Assembly: GCF_004342915.1 (NCBI RefSeq)
Contig: NZ_SLWL01000003.1
Location: 124,001 to 188,000, forward strand
Reading direction: 5' to 3'
Source: Camelimonas lactis
GTDB taxonomy: Bacteria > Pseudomonadota > Alphaproteobacteria > Rhizobiales > Beijerinckiaceae
DNA: 64,000 nt
The position numbers were made by a program, and so were the translations under genes. Positions 49,116 to 60,662 of the stretch are shown here, piece after piece; the stretch's first letter is position 1; the number at the start of each line of letters is the position of its first letter. The notes beneath the pieces are model-generated. The model was not told the origin of the DNA and ran no database searches. It saw nothing but the letters and a program-made list of their open reading frames with translations.

Positions 49116-50399
49116 TCAACCTGGCTCGCCAGAGAACACCAGACAGGTGTTTTGCCCGCCGAAGCCAAACGAATTCGACAGAACGTAACGCACATTGGCG
49201 TCACGAGCGACATTCGGCACCACATCGAGCTCAATGGCCGGATCTGGAACGTTGTAGTTGATCGTCGGTGGAATCCGCCCCGTGGCGATGGTCATCAGCG
49301 ACGCCACCGCCTCGACTGCGCCAGCGGCTGTCAGAGTGTGCCCCACCATCGATTTGTTGGACGAAATCGGCACGGACTTCATCCGCTCGCCAAGCACTGA
49401 CGCCAGTCCCAGCGCTTCCATCTTGTCGTTCTCAGGCGTGCTGGTGCCGTGCGCATTGACATAGTCGATGTCGTCCGGCGACAGGCCCGCGTCGCGGATC
49501 GCGCCTTCGATGGCGGCGATCGCCGGCGCGCCGTCCGGACTGGAGCGCGTGCGATGGAAGCTGTCGCCTTTCTCGCCGCATCCCAGCACGAAGCCAAGAA
49601 TCTTCGCGCCGCGCGCCAGGGCGTGGTCATAATCTTCCAGCACCACCGCAGCCGCGCCTTCGCCCATGACAAAGCCGTCGCGATTCTTCGAAAACGGCTT
49701 GGAGGCGCCTTCCGGCGGATCGTTCTGTGTCGAAAGGGCGGAGAGCAGCGAGAACCGGATCAACGATTCCGGGTGGACCGATCCATCGGTTCCCATGCAG
49801 AGCGCCGCCTGCGTTTCGCCGCGCCGGATCGCCTCGACGCCAAGCTGGATCGAGGTCGCGCCCGACGAACAGGCCGTCGACAACGAAATTGGGGATCCCT
49901 TGGTCCCGAAACACCGCGCGACATTCTCGGCGACGGTCCCGAACAGGAACAGTTCGTACCATGCCCGGAATTTCCCGGTGCGCGCGCCAGCCAGCAACGT
50001 GGCGTAGGTCACGTCCTCGCCATTGGCGCCAGCTTCCGCCAGCGCCCGCCGGTGCGGCCACTCCATCTCGACTGGCGGCACGGCGATGAATAGCGGACCG
50101 GGAAAATCCCCCGGCGCGCCGATGCCGGCCTGGCCAACAGCCTCCGCGCCAGCCCGCATCGCCATTTCCTGCGACAACGCCGGAGCGCAGAACGGCTCCG
50201 CCTTGATGAAATCAACGGTGGCGGCGATCGTGGTCTTGAGACCCGCAACGGGAAAGCGGCTGAGCCGCTTTACGCCCGACTGGCCTGCCGTGAGCGCGGC
50301 CCAGTTGTCCTCCTTGCCCTCGCCGAGGGAGGTGACAATGCCAAGACCGGTGACAGCCACCAGTGGCCGGCCTGCCCTATCGCGATGTGGCGACGTCAT
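49116..50399 (-). CDS. fabF1XL: Beta-ketoacyl-ACP synthase of the VLCFA cluster (catalytic)
   Basis: 427-residue KAS-II-type condensing enzyme that elongates acyl chains on AcpXL. The catalytic triad is complete: Cys177 in LSTACSSGATS, His317 in VNAHGTSTPEN and His354 in SMVGHTLTAAGAVEA. The N-terminus VAVTGLGIVTSLGEG is standard. The ATG at 50399 begins MTSPHRDRAG. It follows its paralogue fabF2XL by 31 bases. That neighbour lacks the catalytic Cys, suggesting the two act as a pair. Confidence 0.92.
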   Translation of the reverse strand: MTSPHRDRAGRPLVAVTGLGIVTSLGEGKEDNWAALTAGQSGVKRLSRFPVAGLKTTIAATVDFIKAEPFCAPALSQEMAMRAGAEAVGQAGIGAPGDFPGPLFIAVPPVEMEWPHRRALAEAGANGEDVTYATLLAGARTGKFRAWYELFLFGTVAENVARCFGTKGSPISLSTACSSGATSIQLGVEAIRRGETQAALCMGTDGSVHPESLIRFSLLSALSTQNDPPEGASKPFSKNRDGFVMGEGAAAVVLEDYDHALARGAKILGFVLGCGEKGDSFHRTRSSPDGAPAIAAIEGAIRDAGLSPDDIDYVNAHGTSTPENDKMEALGLASVLGERMKSVPISSNKSMVGHTLTAAGAVEAVASLMTIATGRIPPTINYNVPDPAIELDVVPNVARDANVRYVLSNSFGFGGQNTCLVFSGEPG

Positions 50400-50430
50400 G
50401 CGCGCTGCTCCGCCAGAAAAACCATGCGTT

Positions 50431-51573
50431 TCAACCCACGCGCGACAGACGCGCGCTTCCCTCTCCACGCCGGTGACCGACGCCAGTCACCACCGCGTCG
50501 TCATACAACCCCTCCGAAAGGGCGGCGGCCGCCAGCGCAACGCCGGCCGGAAACTGCGGTTCGACCAGATGCCCGAACAGATCGCCCGTGACGTGGACCC
50601 TGGCGTCGCCAGCCCGCCGGGCGAGCACTGACTGCTCTTCGGCGGTCACGCCGACAGCGCCGGTGGCGCCGGAAAACACCACGCCTCGCGATGGATCAAA
50701 GTCCGCCGCAATCCGCCCCCACATCCCGTCCAGCGATGCAGCGACGGACCCTGGCTTGCGCGCGGGCATATCCGACGCGACAGCATCGAGACGGGCAAGC
50801 GGCGTAGCTCCCCGCGCCCTGGCGACGTCCGCCGCCTCCACAACCAGAAAGGCCGACCCCGAACCCAGAATGAAGCCGCCGCCGCGATCTTCACGCTCCG
50901 TCACTGGCGCATACTCATGCGTCCAAAGATAATCAGCCATGGCGTAGATCAGCAGCACGTCCGGGCGCTCGGCGTTGTAGGAGCCGCCGACAAGGAACGC
51001 GTCAGCCTGCCCGGCGCGGATGCGCGCCTCGGCAATGCGCAGGGCGTCAACACCAGCCTGCTCCTCGCCCATGAAGGTGCGGGAGCCACCGGTCACCCCG
51101 TGCACGATCGAGATATTCCCGGCCAGCAGATTCGAGAGCTGGGCCAGGAACATGGTGGGCCGGATATCGCTCATCAGACGCTCATTGAGCATCTCGGCTG
51201 GATGCTCGGAGAGCGGGGCCTGGGTCAGAATCTGGCCGTCCACCGCATAGTCGCGCTCGCCGCCACCTGCGGCGACAATCATTTCAAGCCGCCCCAGCCG
51301 CTCGGCGTCGCCTTTCAGGCCGGCGGCGTCCAGCGCCATGCCGGCGGCAAACACCCCAAGCTTCTGCCAGGCTTCCATCTGCCGCTGGTCAGCCTTCTTG
51401 GGGATTTGCTGCTCGTATGGAACCGCGACGACCGGGTGAACGCGATAGGGCGCGAAACTGTCGTTATCGACCTGGGGCGCGTCGCCTTTTTTCAGCGCCT
51501 CCAGATGCGCCGCGACGCCAACGCCAGCGGACGACACCATGCCAATGCCAGTAATCCAGATTTCGCGGTCCAT
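50431..51573 (-). CDS. fabF2XL: KAS-like protein of the VLCFA cluster lacking the catalytic cysteine
   Basis: 380-residue ketosynthase-fold protein, starting IWITGIGMVSSAGVGV. At the nucleophile elbow the usual TACSSG is SIVHGVTGG, putting Val160 where Cys should be. The first catalytic His (NAHGT) is also replaced (VVFSGATGA), while the second His is kept (LFGHLVEPQFPAG). It is therefore not a self-sufficient condensing enzyme and resembles a chain-length factor (KS-beta). Position between fabZXL and fabF1XL matches fabF2XL of rhizobial clusters. It follows fabZXL without any gap. Confidence 0.88.
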   Translation of the reverse strand: MDREIWITGIGMVSSAGVGVAAHLEALKKGDAPQVDNDSFAPYRVHPVVAVPYEQQIPKKADQRQMEAWQKLGVFAAGMALDAAGLKGDAERLGRLEMIVAAGGGERDYAVDGQILTQAPLSEHPAEMLNERLMSDIRPTMFLAQLSNLLAGNISIVHGVTGGSRTFMGEEQAGVDALRIAEARIRAGQADAFLVGGSYNAERPDVLLIYAMADYLWTHEYAPVTEREDRGGGFILGSGSAFLVVEAADVARARGATPLARLDAVASDMPARKPGSVAASLDGMWGRIAADFDPSRGVVFSGATGAVGVTAEEQSVLARRAGDARVHVTGDLFGHLVEPQFPAGVALAAAALSEGLYDDAVVTGVGHRRGEGSARLSRVG

Positions 51574-52038
51574 TCAGGACGCCTCCGAAGGAGCAAGACC
51601 GATATCGCGCGCCCTCTCCTGCATCAGCGCCGACATACCGTCAGGGAATGGCAGCAGCCGGAACATGAGCTCGGCGTCGCAGATTGTTCTGTCGTCGCTG
51701 CGAATCCGGGCTTTGGTCACCGCATAGCCAGATCCGAGATGCTCAAGACGGGCTTCGATTTCAAGACGCGCGCCGGGGCCGACAAATGAACGAAACTTTG
51801 CCTTCTCCACCCCGGCAAGGAAGGGCATACGATCATAGTCGCTGAGGGCGAGCAAGAGAAAGCCCGAGGCCTGGGCCATCGTCTCCGTCAGCAGCACGCC
51901 TGGCATCAGCGGATACCCGGGAAAATGCCCTTCGAACACAGGACTTTCCATGGGAACGGTCGCTGTCGTAAGGATGCGCTTGTCGCCCATGTCGAGCGCA
52001 GCGACCCCGTCGATCATCCTGAAATATTCGAGATGCAT
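51574..52038 (-). CDS. fabZXL: 3-hydroxyacyl-ACP dehydratase of the VLCFA cluster
   Basis: 154-residue hot-dog dehydratase. The active site GHFPGYPLMPGVLLTETMAQASG carries the catalytic His and Glu of FabZ-type enzymes. VEKAKFRSFVGPGARLEIEARLE is the expected second half. It dehydrates 3-hydroxyacyl-AcpXL during VLCFA elongation. It lies 73 bases after acpXL and is immediately followed by fabF2XL. Confidence 0.93.
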   Translation of the reverse strand: MHLEYFRMIDGVAALDMGDKRILTTATVPMESPVFEGHFPGYPLMPGVLLTETMAQASGFLLLALSDYDRMPFLAGVEKAKFRSFVGPGARLEIEARLEHLGSGYAVTKARIRSDDRTICDAELMFRLLPFPDGMSALMQERARDIGLAPSEAS

Positions 52039-52111
52039 AGAGGCGCCTTCAACGGGTTGAAGAGCCGTATCCGTCTGGATACGTCTCTTCAGGCACGGAA
52101 CAGATCGTTAT

Positions 52112-52393
52112 TCAGCCCTGCTTCGCGGCGACGAGCTGGTCGATGCGATCACACAGGTTCTTCAGGACGAAGTATTCTTCCGCCGGGACCTTGCCCTCGT
52201 TGACTTCCTGGGTCCACTGCTCGAGCGGCAGCTTGATGCCGAAAGCCTTGTCGATCGCGAAGGCAATGTCGAGAAAGGCCAGCGAATCAACGCCGAGGTC
52301 CTCGATGGCGTGCGACTCCGGCGTAATCTGCTCGCGCGGAATATCGCAGGTGTCGGCAATGATGTCTGCAACGGTGTCGAAAGTGGACGCCAT
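52112..52393 (-). CDS. acpXL: Acyl carrier protein AcpXL for lipid A very-long-chain fatty acid
   Basis: 93-residue specialised ACP. The phosphopantetheine Ser is in [20 protein letters not shown]. The C-terminal part, [32 protein letters not shown], is the hallmark of AcpXL and absent from housekeeping AcpP. It carries the growing 27-hydroxy-C28 chain transferred to lipid A. The ATG at 52393 has AGGAG upstream. It is the first gene of its operon, with a good promoter candidate about 100 bases away. Confidence 0.95.
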   Translation of the reverse strand: MASTFDTVADIIADTCDIPREQITPESHAIEDLGVDSLAFLDIAFAIDKAFGIKLPLEQWTQEVNEGKVPAEEYFVLKNLCDRIDQLVAAKQG

Positions 52394-52780
52394 TACGTGC
52401 TCCTGATCCTGTACAGGTCTGATGCATCCGGAGAAACACCGACTTGCTGAAATGATTCCAGCCAACGCGCGCTGGCCGGTTTGGGCGTACCTATACCGCC
52501 GTCGGGGGTGTTGTCCAATGGCGTTCACCGGATTTGATCGCGACGCCTCAGCGCCCATGTCGCAATGGCGTCAGTGGCCTGGTCCATTACAAGCGCCCGC
52601 CATCCGCCTGTCATCCACCACAGGACGACGTTTCGCGACATGCCTTCATGATGTATAGGTGCGCCTTTCGACCTGGTGGCCAACCAGCGTACAAGGCCAC
52701 ATTTTCCAGCAGTGCGGCAAGCTGGCGTCACGCCCGCGCCGCCATCGTCCCTCGGCGGACAACCAGGCTCCAGGAGTATC
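52394..52780. other. Divergent intergenic region acpXL / polysaccharide ABC exporter
   Basis: About 390 bases. The acpXL promoter candidate is listed separately. On the plus strand the exporter permease has a strong CAGGAG before its ATG but I found no convincing -35/-10 pair. Frames reading through here have no domain. Confidence 0.5.
52490..52518 (-). promoter_or_regulatory. Candidate promoter of the acpXL operon
   Basis: Minus strand TTGGAC (52513-52518), a 17-base spacer, then TATAGG (52490-52495). Ideal spacing and four of six consensus bases in each box. Predicted leader about 90 nucleotides. Confidence 0.55.
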
Positions 52781-53590
52781 ATGTCTCTCAAGCCATCATC
52801 CCGGGACTGGCAACGGGCGATCGCAGACGCGCGGCAGGGCCTGTCAGCCTGGCACGTCTGGAACCTGCTGGCGATGACGGACATACGCCAGCGCTACAAA
52901 CGCTCGCGCGTCGGCCCTTTCTGGATCACGCTCAGCATGGCGGCCTTCGTCGGCGGCATTGGCCTCGTTTATTCGACATTGTTCAAACAGGACATCCGCA
53001 CCTATCTGCCCTATCTGGCGGTCAACTATGTGGTCTGGACGCTGATCCAGGGCATCATCATGGACGCCACGGGGGTTTTCAGCAGTTCCGGCGTCTACCT
53101 CCGTCAGGAGGCCATGCCGAAGACCCTGTTCGCCATGCGGCTGATCATGCGCAACCTCATCATGTTTGCGCATAATATTATCATCATCCCCCTGGTGTTC
53201 CTGCTGTTTGGCGTCTGGCCCGACTGGGAGATGCTGCTCGCCATCCCGGGCATGATCATGCTGCTGGTCGCGGCCTATCCGGTTGTGATGCTGATCGGCA
53301 TGATCTCCACCCGTTTCCGCGACACGCCGGTGATCATCCAGAACGTGCTGCAGATCGCTTTTTTCCTCACGCCCATCATGTGGAAAGTCGATCAGCTTGG
53401 CGCCGCCGCCCCCTTTGTGGTCGGCCTCAATCCCTTCGCCATCTTCCTCCGCATCGTCGCCGAGCCGATGAACGGCCGGGCGCCGAGCCTGTGGACCTGG
53501 GGCGTCGCCATTCTCGTCATCGTCTTGCTGTACGCCATCACCGGGCCCCTGTTCGCCAGGTTGCGGGCGCGTATCGTTTACTGGCTGTGA
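52781..53590 (+). CDS. Polysaccharide ABC transporter permease (Wzm/KpsM-like)
   Basis: 269-residue ABC-2 type permease. A cytoplasmic N-terminus with DIRQRYKRSRVGPFWITLSM, the typical elbow of polysaccharide exporters, is followed by six membrane helices and conserved FFLTPIMW and LNPFAIFLRIVAEP. It forms the channel for a lipid-linked polysaccharide, probably O-antigen or capsule. The ATG at 52781 has CAGGAG upstream. It is paired with the ATPase gene 12 bases downstream. Confidence 0.92.
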   Translation: MSLKPSSRDWQRAIADARQGLSAWHVWNLLAMTDIRQRYKRSRVGPFWITLSMAAFVGGIGLVYSTLFKQDIRTYLPYLAVNYVVWTLIQGIIMDATGVFSSSGVYLRQEAMPKTLFAMRLIMRNLIMFAHNIIIIPLVFLLFGVWPDWEMLLAIPGMIMLLVAAYPVVMLIGMISTRFRDTPVIIQNVLQIAFFLTPIMWKVDQLGAAAPFVVGLNPFAIFLRIVAEPMNGRAPSLWTWGVAILVIVLLYAITGPLFARLRARIVYWL

Positions 53591-53602
53591 GGGAGAGACG
53601 TC

Positions 53603-54382
53603 TTGGCCTCGATTATCCTTGAAAACGCCTGCGTCGAATTCCCGATCTACAATGCGCGCGGTCGCTCGATCCGGCGCAATCTGATGGCTCGCGTTGGCGG
53701 CTCCGTCGCTGCGGACGGCGACGTCGTTTCTGTCAACGCCCTGAAGAACATCAACCTCAGGTTGACCAATGGCGACCGACTGGGCCTTCTCGGTCACAAC
53801 GGCGCCGGCAAGTCGACGTTGCTGCGGGTGCTGTCAGGCGCTTACGAACCATCGTCAGGCACGGCCGAGATCGAAGGCGCCGTGTCGTCGCTGCTCGACA
53901 TCACCATGGGCATGGATCCGGAGATGAGCGGGGCCGAGAATATCGTCCTGCGCGGGGCAATCATCGGCATGACCATACCGGAGGCGCGTGAGCGTATTCC
54001 GGAAATCGCTGAGTTCGCGGAAATCGGTGACTTCCTCGATCTGCCCATGCGCACCTATTCGTCCGGCATGAACTTGCGGCTGGCCTTCGCCATTTCCACG
54101 GCGATCCGACCCGACATCCTGCTGATGGATGAACTGATCAGCGTCGGCGACGCCGCTTTCGCCAGCAAGGCGCGGCAGCGGGTGCAGGAACTGATCGCCA
54201 GCGCCGGCATTCTCGTGCTGGCTTCACATGATCCAAAATCGCTGCTGGAATATTGTACGCGCGGCATCGTCATGGAACACGGCCAGATCGTCTTCGACGG
54301 CCCGATTGAGGAGGCCATCGTGCGGCACGGCATGGAAGTTCCCGAGATCAAAAAAGAGGTTCCCGCGGCAACGGGCGCGTAG
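53603..54382 (+). CDS. Polysaccharide ABC transporter ATP-binding protein (Wzt/KpsT-like)
   Basis: 259-residue ATPase. An N-terminal FPIYNARGRSIRRNLM stretch is typical of Wzt/KpsT/TagH. Walker A GLLGHNGAGKSTLLRVL, signature YSSGMNLRLAFAISTAI, Walker B ILLMDELISVGD with the characteristic Glu, and H-loop ASHDPKSLL follow. It lacks the C-terminal glycan-binding domain of long Wzt proteins. It begins with TTG at 53603, supported by GGGAGAG nine bases upstream. A strong terminator follows. Confidence 0.92.
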   Translation: MASIILENACVEFPIYNARGRSIRRNLMARVGGSVAADGDVVSVNALKNINLRLTNGDRLGLLGHNGAGKSTLLRVLSGAYEPSSGTAEIEGAVSSLLDITMGMDPEMSGAENIVLRGAIIGMTIPEARERIPEIAEFAEIGDFLDLPMRTYSSGMNLRLAFAISTAIRPDILLMDELISVGDAAFASKARQRVQELIASAGILVLASHDPKSLLEYCTRGIVMEHGQIVFDGPIEEAIVRHGMEVPEIKKEVPAATGA

Positions 54383-54419
54383 TCCTGGCGGTCTCCCATC
54401 AAACCGCCCCTGCTATGGA

Positions 54420-54449
54420 AAGGGCCCGGGACACATGTCCCGGGCCCTT
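54420..54449. terminator. Perfect palindromic terminator between the ABC exporter and acnA
   Basis: 13-bp perfect stem AAGGGCCCGGGAC / GTCCCGGGCCCTT with a 4-base centre, 37 bases after the ABC ATPase stop and 27 bases after the acnA stop on the other strand. Serves both convergent genes. Very GC-rich, with short T/A flanks. Confidence 0.82.
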
Positions 54450-54476
54450 CTCAATTGCCGTTCCTGGGCCGTTGCC

Positions 54477-57161
<2,685 letters not shown>

Positions 57162-57494
57162 GGCGAATCCTGAGCGTGACTGCGGGGAGACCGATCGACG
57201 CCTGTGTCGCCAACGTCTGCGGACAGGGCGACCGGTCACCTTCCGGATGACAGCGGACGCCCCGACGCCACCGGCATGGCCGGAATCATCTGGACGCCCA
57301 ATGCGCGCGCCGCCCCGGGAGTGCCCAGGCCCCGCGCGTCACGCGCGCGGCGCAGCCATGATTTTTATAGAGCGTTTCTTCACCTTTCGCCATAGCCGCG
57401 AGTCATTCTAATCTGCGCATGACGCCATCTGGCGGGCGGATTCGCGCCGTTTCAGCCCGTTGCCCGGCGCTTCGCGACATGGCACACAGCCTCC
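57162..57494. other. Divergent intergenic region acnA / ccmA
   Basis: About 330 bases holding promoters for both genes. An AT-rich patch near 57360-57420 contains a minus-strand TATAAA (on the plus strand TTTATA) that could be the acnA -10, and a plus-strand TTCTAAT close to 57405 for ccmA. Neither has a good -35. No gene is visible. Confidence 0.45.
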
Positions 57495-58187
57495 ATGATC
57501 CTCACAGCCAACAACCTGTCGTGTCGCCGTGGCGGCCGGCTCATTTTCCGCGACATTTCCTTTCGCGTGGCGTCGGGATCAGCGCTTGTCATCACCGGCG
57601 ACAACGGCGCCGGAAAATCGAGCCTTATCGCCATGATCGCCGGCCTTCTGCCGCCAGCAGGGGGCGACATCACGCTCAGCAATGATCAGGAGCGGGCGCC
57701 CGGCGAGCTGATCGGCCTCATGGCGCATCGCGACGGTCTGAAGCCGTCCCTGACCGTTCAGGAGAACCTGTCCTGGGCGCGAAGGCTTCTGGGCGCCTCC
57801 GCCACGGGAATTGGCGAAGCGTTGGAAGCGGTGGGCCTCAGCCACGCCATGGACATGCCGGTGGAGCATCTGTCCGCCGGACAGCGCCGCCGGGTTTCGC
57901 TGGCCAGGCTTCTCACATGCAGCAGGCCCGTCTGGCTGATGGACGAACCAGCCGGCGCGCTTGACCAACGCTCGATCCGCGGTCTCACCGCTCTGATGCA
58001 GCGGCATCTTGCCGGGGGCGGCATGATTATCGCGGCGACCCACCAGCCGCTTGGCCTCGACAACGCCCTGACGCTGCACCTCGCCCCTCCCGCTATCGAC
58101 GCCGGCGACGAAGAGCCGTTTTGGGAAGACGACGACTGCGAAGACGAATTGCTGATGGGATACGCGCCGGCGCGGGCCGCACCATGA
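57495..58187 (+). CDS. ccmA: Cytochrome c biogenesis ABC transporter ATPase CcmA
   Basis: 230-residue ATPase that powers release of haem-loaded CcmE. Walker A TGDNGAGKSSLIAMIAG, signature LSAGQRRRVSLARL, Walker B PVWLMDEPAGALD and switch His in AATHQPLGL. The acidic tail EEPFWEDDDCEDELL is unusual in length but outside the motor. It is divergent from acnA and coupled to ccmB by a 4-base overlap. Confidence 0.94.
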   Translation: MILTANNLSCRRGGRLIFRDISFRVASGSALVITGDNGAGKSSLIAMIAGLLPPAGGDITLSNDQERAPGELIGLMAHRDGLKPSLTVQENLSWARRLLGASATGIGEALEAVGLSHAMDMPVEHLSAGQRRRVSLARLLTCSRPVWLMDEPAGALDQRSIRGLTALMQRHLAGGGMIIAATHQPLGLDNALTLHLAPPAIDAGDEEPFWEDDDCEDELLMGYAPARAAP

Positions 58188-58852
58188 CAGGAGCGCTGGC
58201 GGCCATCCTCCAGCGTGACATTCGCCTCGCCCTGCGTCAGGGTGGCGGCGCGGCGCTGGGCCTGGTTTTTTTCCTGCTGATCGTCACCATGACGCCGCTG
58301 GCGATCGGGCCGGATCCGGCGCTGCTGGCCCGCATCGGGCCAGCGATGCTCTGGCTTGCCGCTGTCCTTTCCATTCTCCTTGGACTGGACCGTCTGTTCC
58401 AGGCCGATGTGGAGGATGGTTCGCTGCAACAGATGCGTCTGTCATCGGCCCCACTGGAACTGGTTGTCCTGGCCAAGGCCACGGCGCACTGGCTGGTGAC
58501 CGGCCTGCCCCTGGTGATCGCGGCTCCCGCCTACGGGTTGCTGCTGGCGCTGTCGCCAGCGGCCATGCTGGCGGTCACAATCACCCTGCTGGTCGGTACG
58601 CCTGCGCTGGTATTCATTGGCGCCACCGGGGCCGCGCTGACCGCCGGCATGCGCCGCGGCGGCCTGCTGCTGGCGATCCTTTCCCTGCCGCTGATGACGC
58701 CCGTGCTGATTTTTGGCGTATCGGCCACCATGTCGGCGCTGGACGGTCTGACCCCATTCCGGACCCCCTTGCTGGTCCTGGCGGCGCTCACCCTGTTCTC
58801 ATTGGTTGTCGGCTGCGCAGCATCTGCCGCGGCGCTACGGGCGAGCGACTGA
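58184..58852 (+). CDS. ccmB: Haem exporter permease CcmB
   Basis: 222-residue, six-helix permease partner of CcmA. It contains the family stretch LLGLDRLFQADVEDGSLQQMRLSSAPLELVVLAK and LPLMTPVLIFGVSA. The start overlaps the ccmA stop (ATGA). The C-terminus is complete. Normally ccmC follows; here the next gene is rmlB and ccmC lies on the other strand at 18 kb. Confidence 0.95.
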   Translation: MTGALAAILQRDIRLALRQGGGAALGLVFFLLIVTMTPLAIGPDPALLARIGPAMLWLAAVLSILLGLDRLFQADVEDGSLQQMRLSSAPLELVVLAKATAHWLVTGLPLVIAAPAYGLLLALSPAAMLAVTITLLVGTPALVFIGATGAALTAGMRRGGLLLAILSLPLMTPVLIFGVSATMSALDGLTPFRTPLLVLAALTLFSLVVGCAASAAALRASD

Positions 58853-58975
58853 AACGGCGAGGGAAACGATCCGAGGATTGACAGCAAGGCAATGGCGCCC
58901 ACTCTGGACCTGACAGACGCCGCCCTGGCAGGCGCGGCGCCAACCCTCTTTATGTGAAGCTGATACAGGCAGGTT

Positions 58976-60037
58976 ATGGCGAAACGTTTTCTGGTTACCG
59001 GCGGGGCGGGCTTTATCGGATCGGCCGTGGTCCGCAAACTGGTGCGCGACACGCCGCACGACGTGCTCGTTGTCGACGCGCTGACCTATGCCGGCAATCT
59101 CGATTCGCTCGAGCCGGTCGCCAACAACCCGCGTTACCGTTTCCTTCAGGCCGACATTCGCGACCAGGGCGCCATGGACGCGGCGGTGACATCGTTCCGG
59201 CCGGACGTGATCATGCATCTCGCCGCCGAGAGCCACGTCGACCGTTCAATCGACGGCCCGGCCGAATTTCTGTCCACCAACGTCACCGGCACATTCACCC
59301 TGCTCCAGGCCGCCCTCGGTTACTGGCGCAACCTGGACGAAGCCGGCCGCGAGGCGTTTCGCTTTCACCACATTTCGACGGACGAGGTGTTCGGCTCCCT
59401 GGGAGCCGACGGCTTCTTCCACGAAGAAACGCCTTACCAGCCCAACTCGCCTTATTCCGCTTCCAAGGCGGCGTCAGACCATTTCGTCCGGGCCTGGCGC
59501 CATACCTACGGTCTACCCACGGTGATGACCAATTGCTCGAACAATTATGGGCCTTACCATTTCCCTGAGAAGCTGATTCCGTTGATGATCATCAACGCGC
59601 TCGAGGGCAAGCCGCTTCCAGTTTACGGCAAGGGCGACAACGTGCGCGACTGGCTGTATGTCGACGACCACGCCGGGGCGCTGATTGAAGTGGCGACCCG
59701 CGGTCGCGTCGGTGAGAGCTATAATATCGGCGGCTGGAACGAGCGGAAGAATATTGACGTGGTGCGCGCCATCTGCGCCCTGCTTGACGAGCTTGCGCCA
59801 GACAGCGCCGGGGGCAGCCGCGAGCGCCTGATCAGCTGGGTCGCGGACCGCCCGGGCCATGACCAGCGATACGCCATCGACGCCAGCAAGATCGAACGCG
59901 AACTTGGCTGGAAGCCGAAAGAGACGTTTGAAAGCGGTCTGCGAAAAACCGTCGAATGGTATCTCGCAAACCAGCAATGGTGGGATCGGGTGCGCTCAGG
60001 CGGATATCGGGGTGAACGCCTCGGCCTGTCCGCCTGA
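58976..60037 (+). CDS. rmlB: dTDP-glucose 4,6-dehydratase
   Basis: 353-residue extended SDR making dTDP-4-keto-6-deoxyglucose. NAD site [25 protein letters not shown] with catalytic Asp/Glu, Tyr/Lys in [15 protein letters not shown], and [17 protein letters not shown]. All are typical of RmlB. First of rmlBCD for dTDP-L-rhamnose; it begins 123 bases after ccmB. rmlA is not in the window. Confidence 0.96.
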   Translation: MAKRFLVTGGAGFIGSAVVRKLVRDTPHDVLVVDALTYAGNLDSLEPVANNPRYRFLQADIRDQGAMDAAVTSFRPDVIMHLAAESHVDRSIDGPAEFLSTNVTGTFTLLQAALGYWRNLDEAGREAFRFHHISTDEVFGSLGADGFFHEETPYQPNSPYSASKAASDHFVRAWRHTYGLPTVMTNCSNNYGPYHFPEKLIPLMIINALEGKPLPVYGKGDNVRDWLYVDDHAGALIEVATRGRVGESYNIGGWNERKNIDVVRAICALLDELAPDSAGGSRERLISWVADRPGHDQRYAIDASKIERELGWKPKETFESGLRKTVEWYLANQQWWDRVRSGGYRGERLGLSA

Positions 60038-60067
60038 TCCGTACACATAAAATCACAGGCTTTCTCC

Positions 60068-60625
60068 ATGCTTTCCGTCACCCCTACCGCCCTGCCGGAC
60101 GTCAAGATCATCACGCCAGTGCGCCACGGCGACCAGCGCGGCTTCTTCAGTGAAACGTGGAATCGGCAAGCCATGCGCGAAGCCGGCGTCGACGCTGATT
60201 TCGTTCAGGACAACCATTCGCTGTCCGGTCCGGTCGGCACCGTGCGCGGCCTGCACTTCCAGTCAGCACCGTTCGCCCAGGACAAGTTGGTGCGCGTGTC
60301 GCGCGGCCGGATTCTGGACGTGGCTGTCGACCTGCGTCGATCGTCCCCAACCTATGGCCAGCACGTTGCAGTTGAGCTTTCCGCCGAAAACTGGCGCCAG
60401 TTGTGGGTGCCCGTCGGGTTTGCTCACGGATTTTGCACGCTCGAGCCCGACACCGAGGTCCAGTACAAGGTGACGGCGCCCTATTCGGCGGCCAACGACC
60501 ATGGCGTGTTGTGGAACGACCCGGATATCGGCGTCGACTGGCCGGTGTCCGGCGCAGAGGCCCTGCTTTCACCAAAGGATCTGAAGCAGCCGCGCCTTGC
60601 GGATCTTCCTTCCTGGTTCGATTGA
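60068..60625 (+). CDS. rmlC: dTDP-4-dehydrorhamnose 3,5-epimerase
   Basis: 185-residue cupin-fold epimerase. Substrate motif VRGLHFQSAPFAQDKLVRVSRG with the catalytic His, FVQDNHSLS, and WVPVGFAHGFCTLEPDTEVQYKVTAPY. It epimerises C3 and C5 of the keto sugar. It lies 30 bases after rmlB. Confidence 0.96.
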   Translation: MLSVTPTALPDVKIITPVRHGDQRGFFSETWNRQAMREAGVDADFVQDNHSLSGPVGTVRGLHFQSAPFAQDKLVRVSRGRILDVAVDLRRSSPTYGQHVAVELSAENWRQLWVPVGFAHGFCTLEPDTEVQYKVTAPYSAANDHGVLWNDPDIGVDWPVSGAEALLSPKDLKQPRLADLPSWFD

Positions 60626-60662
60626 ACGCGCGCGTACGACAAACAATGGTGGTGAAAAGCCC

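Noticed and set aside
47127-52393. Ketosynthase/ACP/dehydratase/reductase cluster as a secondary-metabolite or polyketide locus
   Set aside because: The AcpXL-type carrier protein and gene order match the lipid A very-long-chain fatty acid cluster of Rhizobiales.
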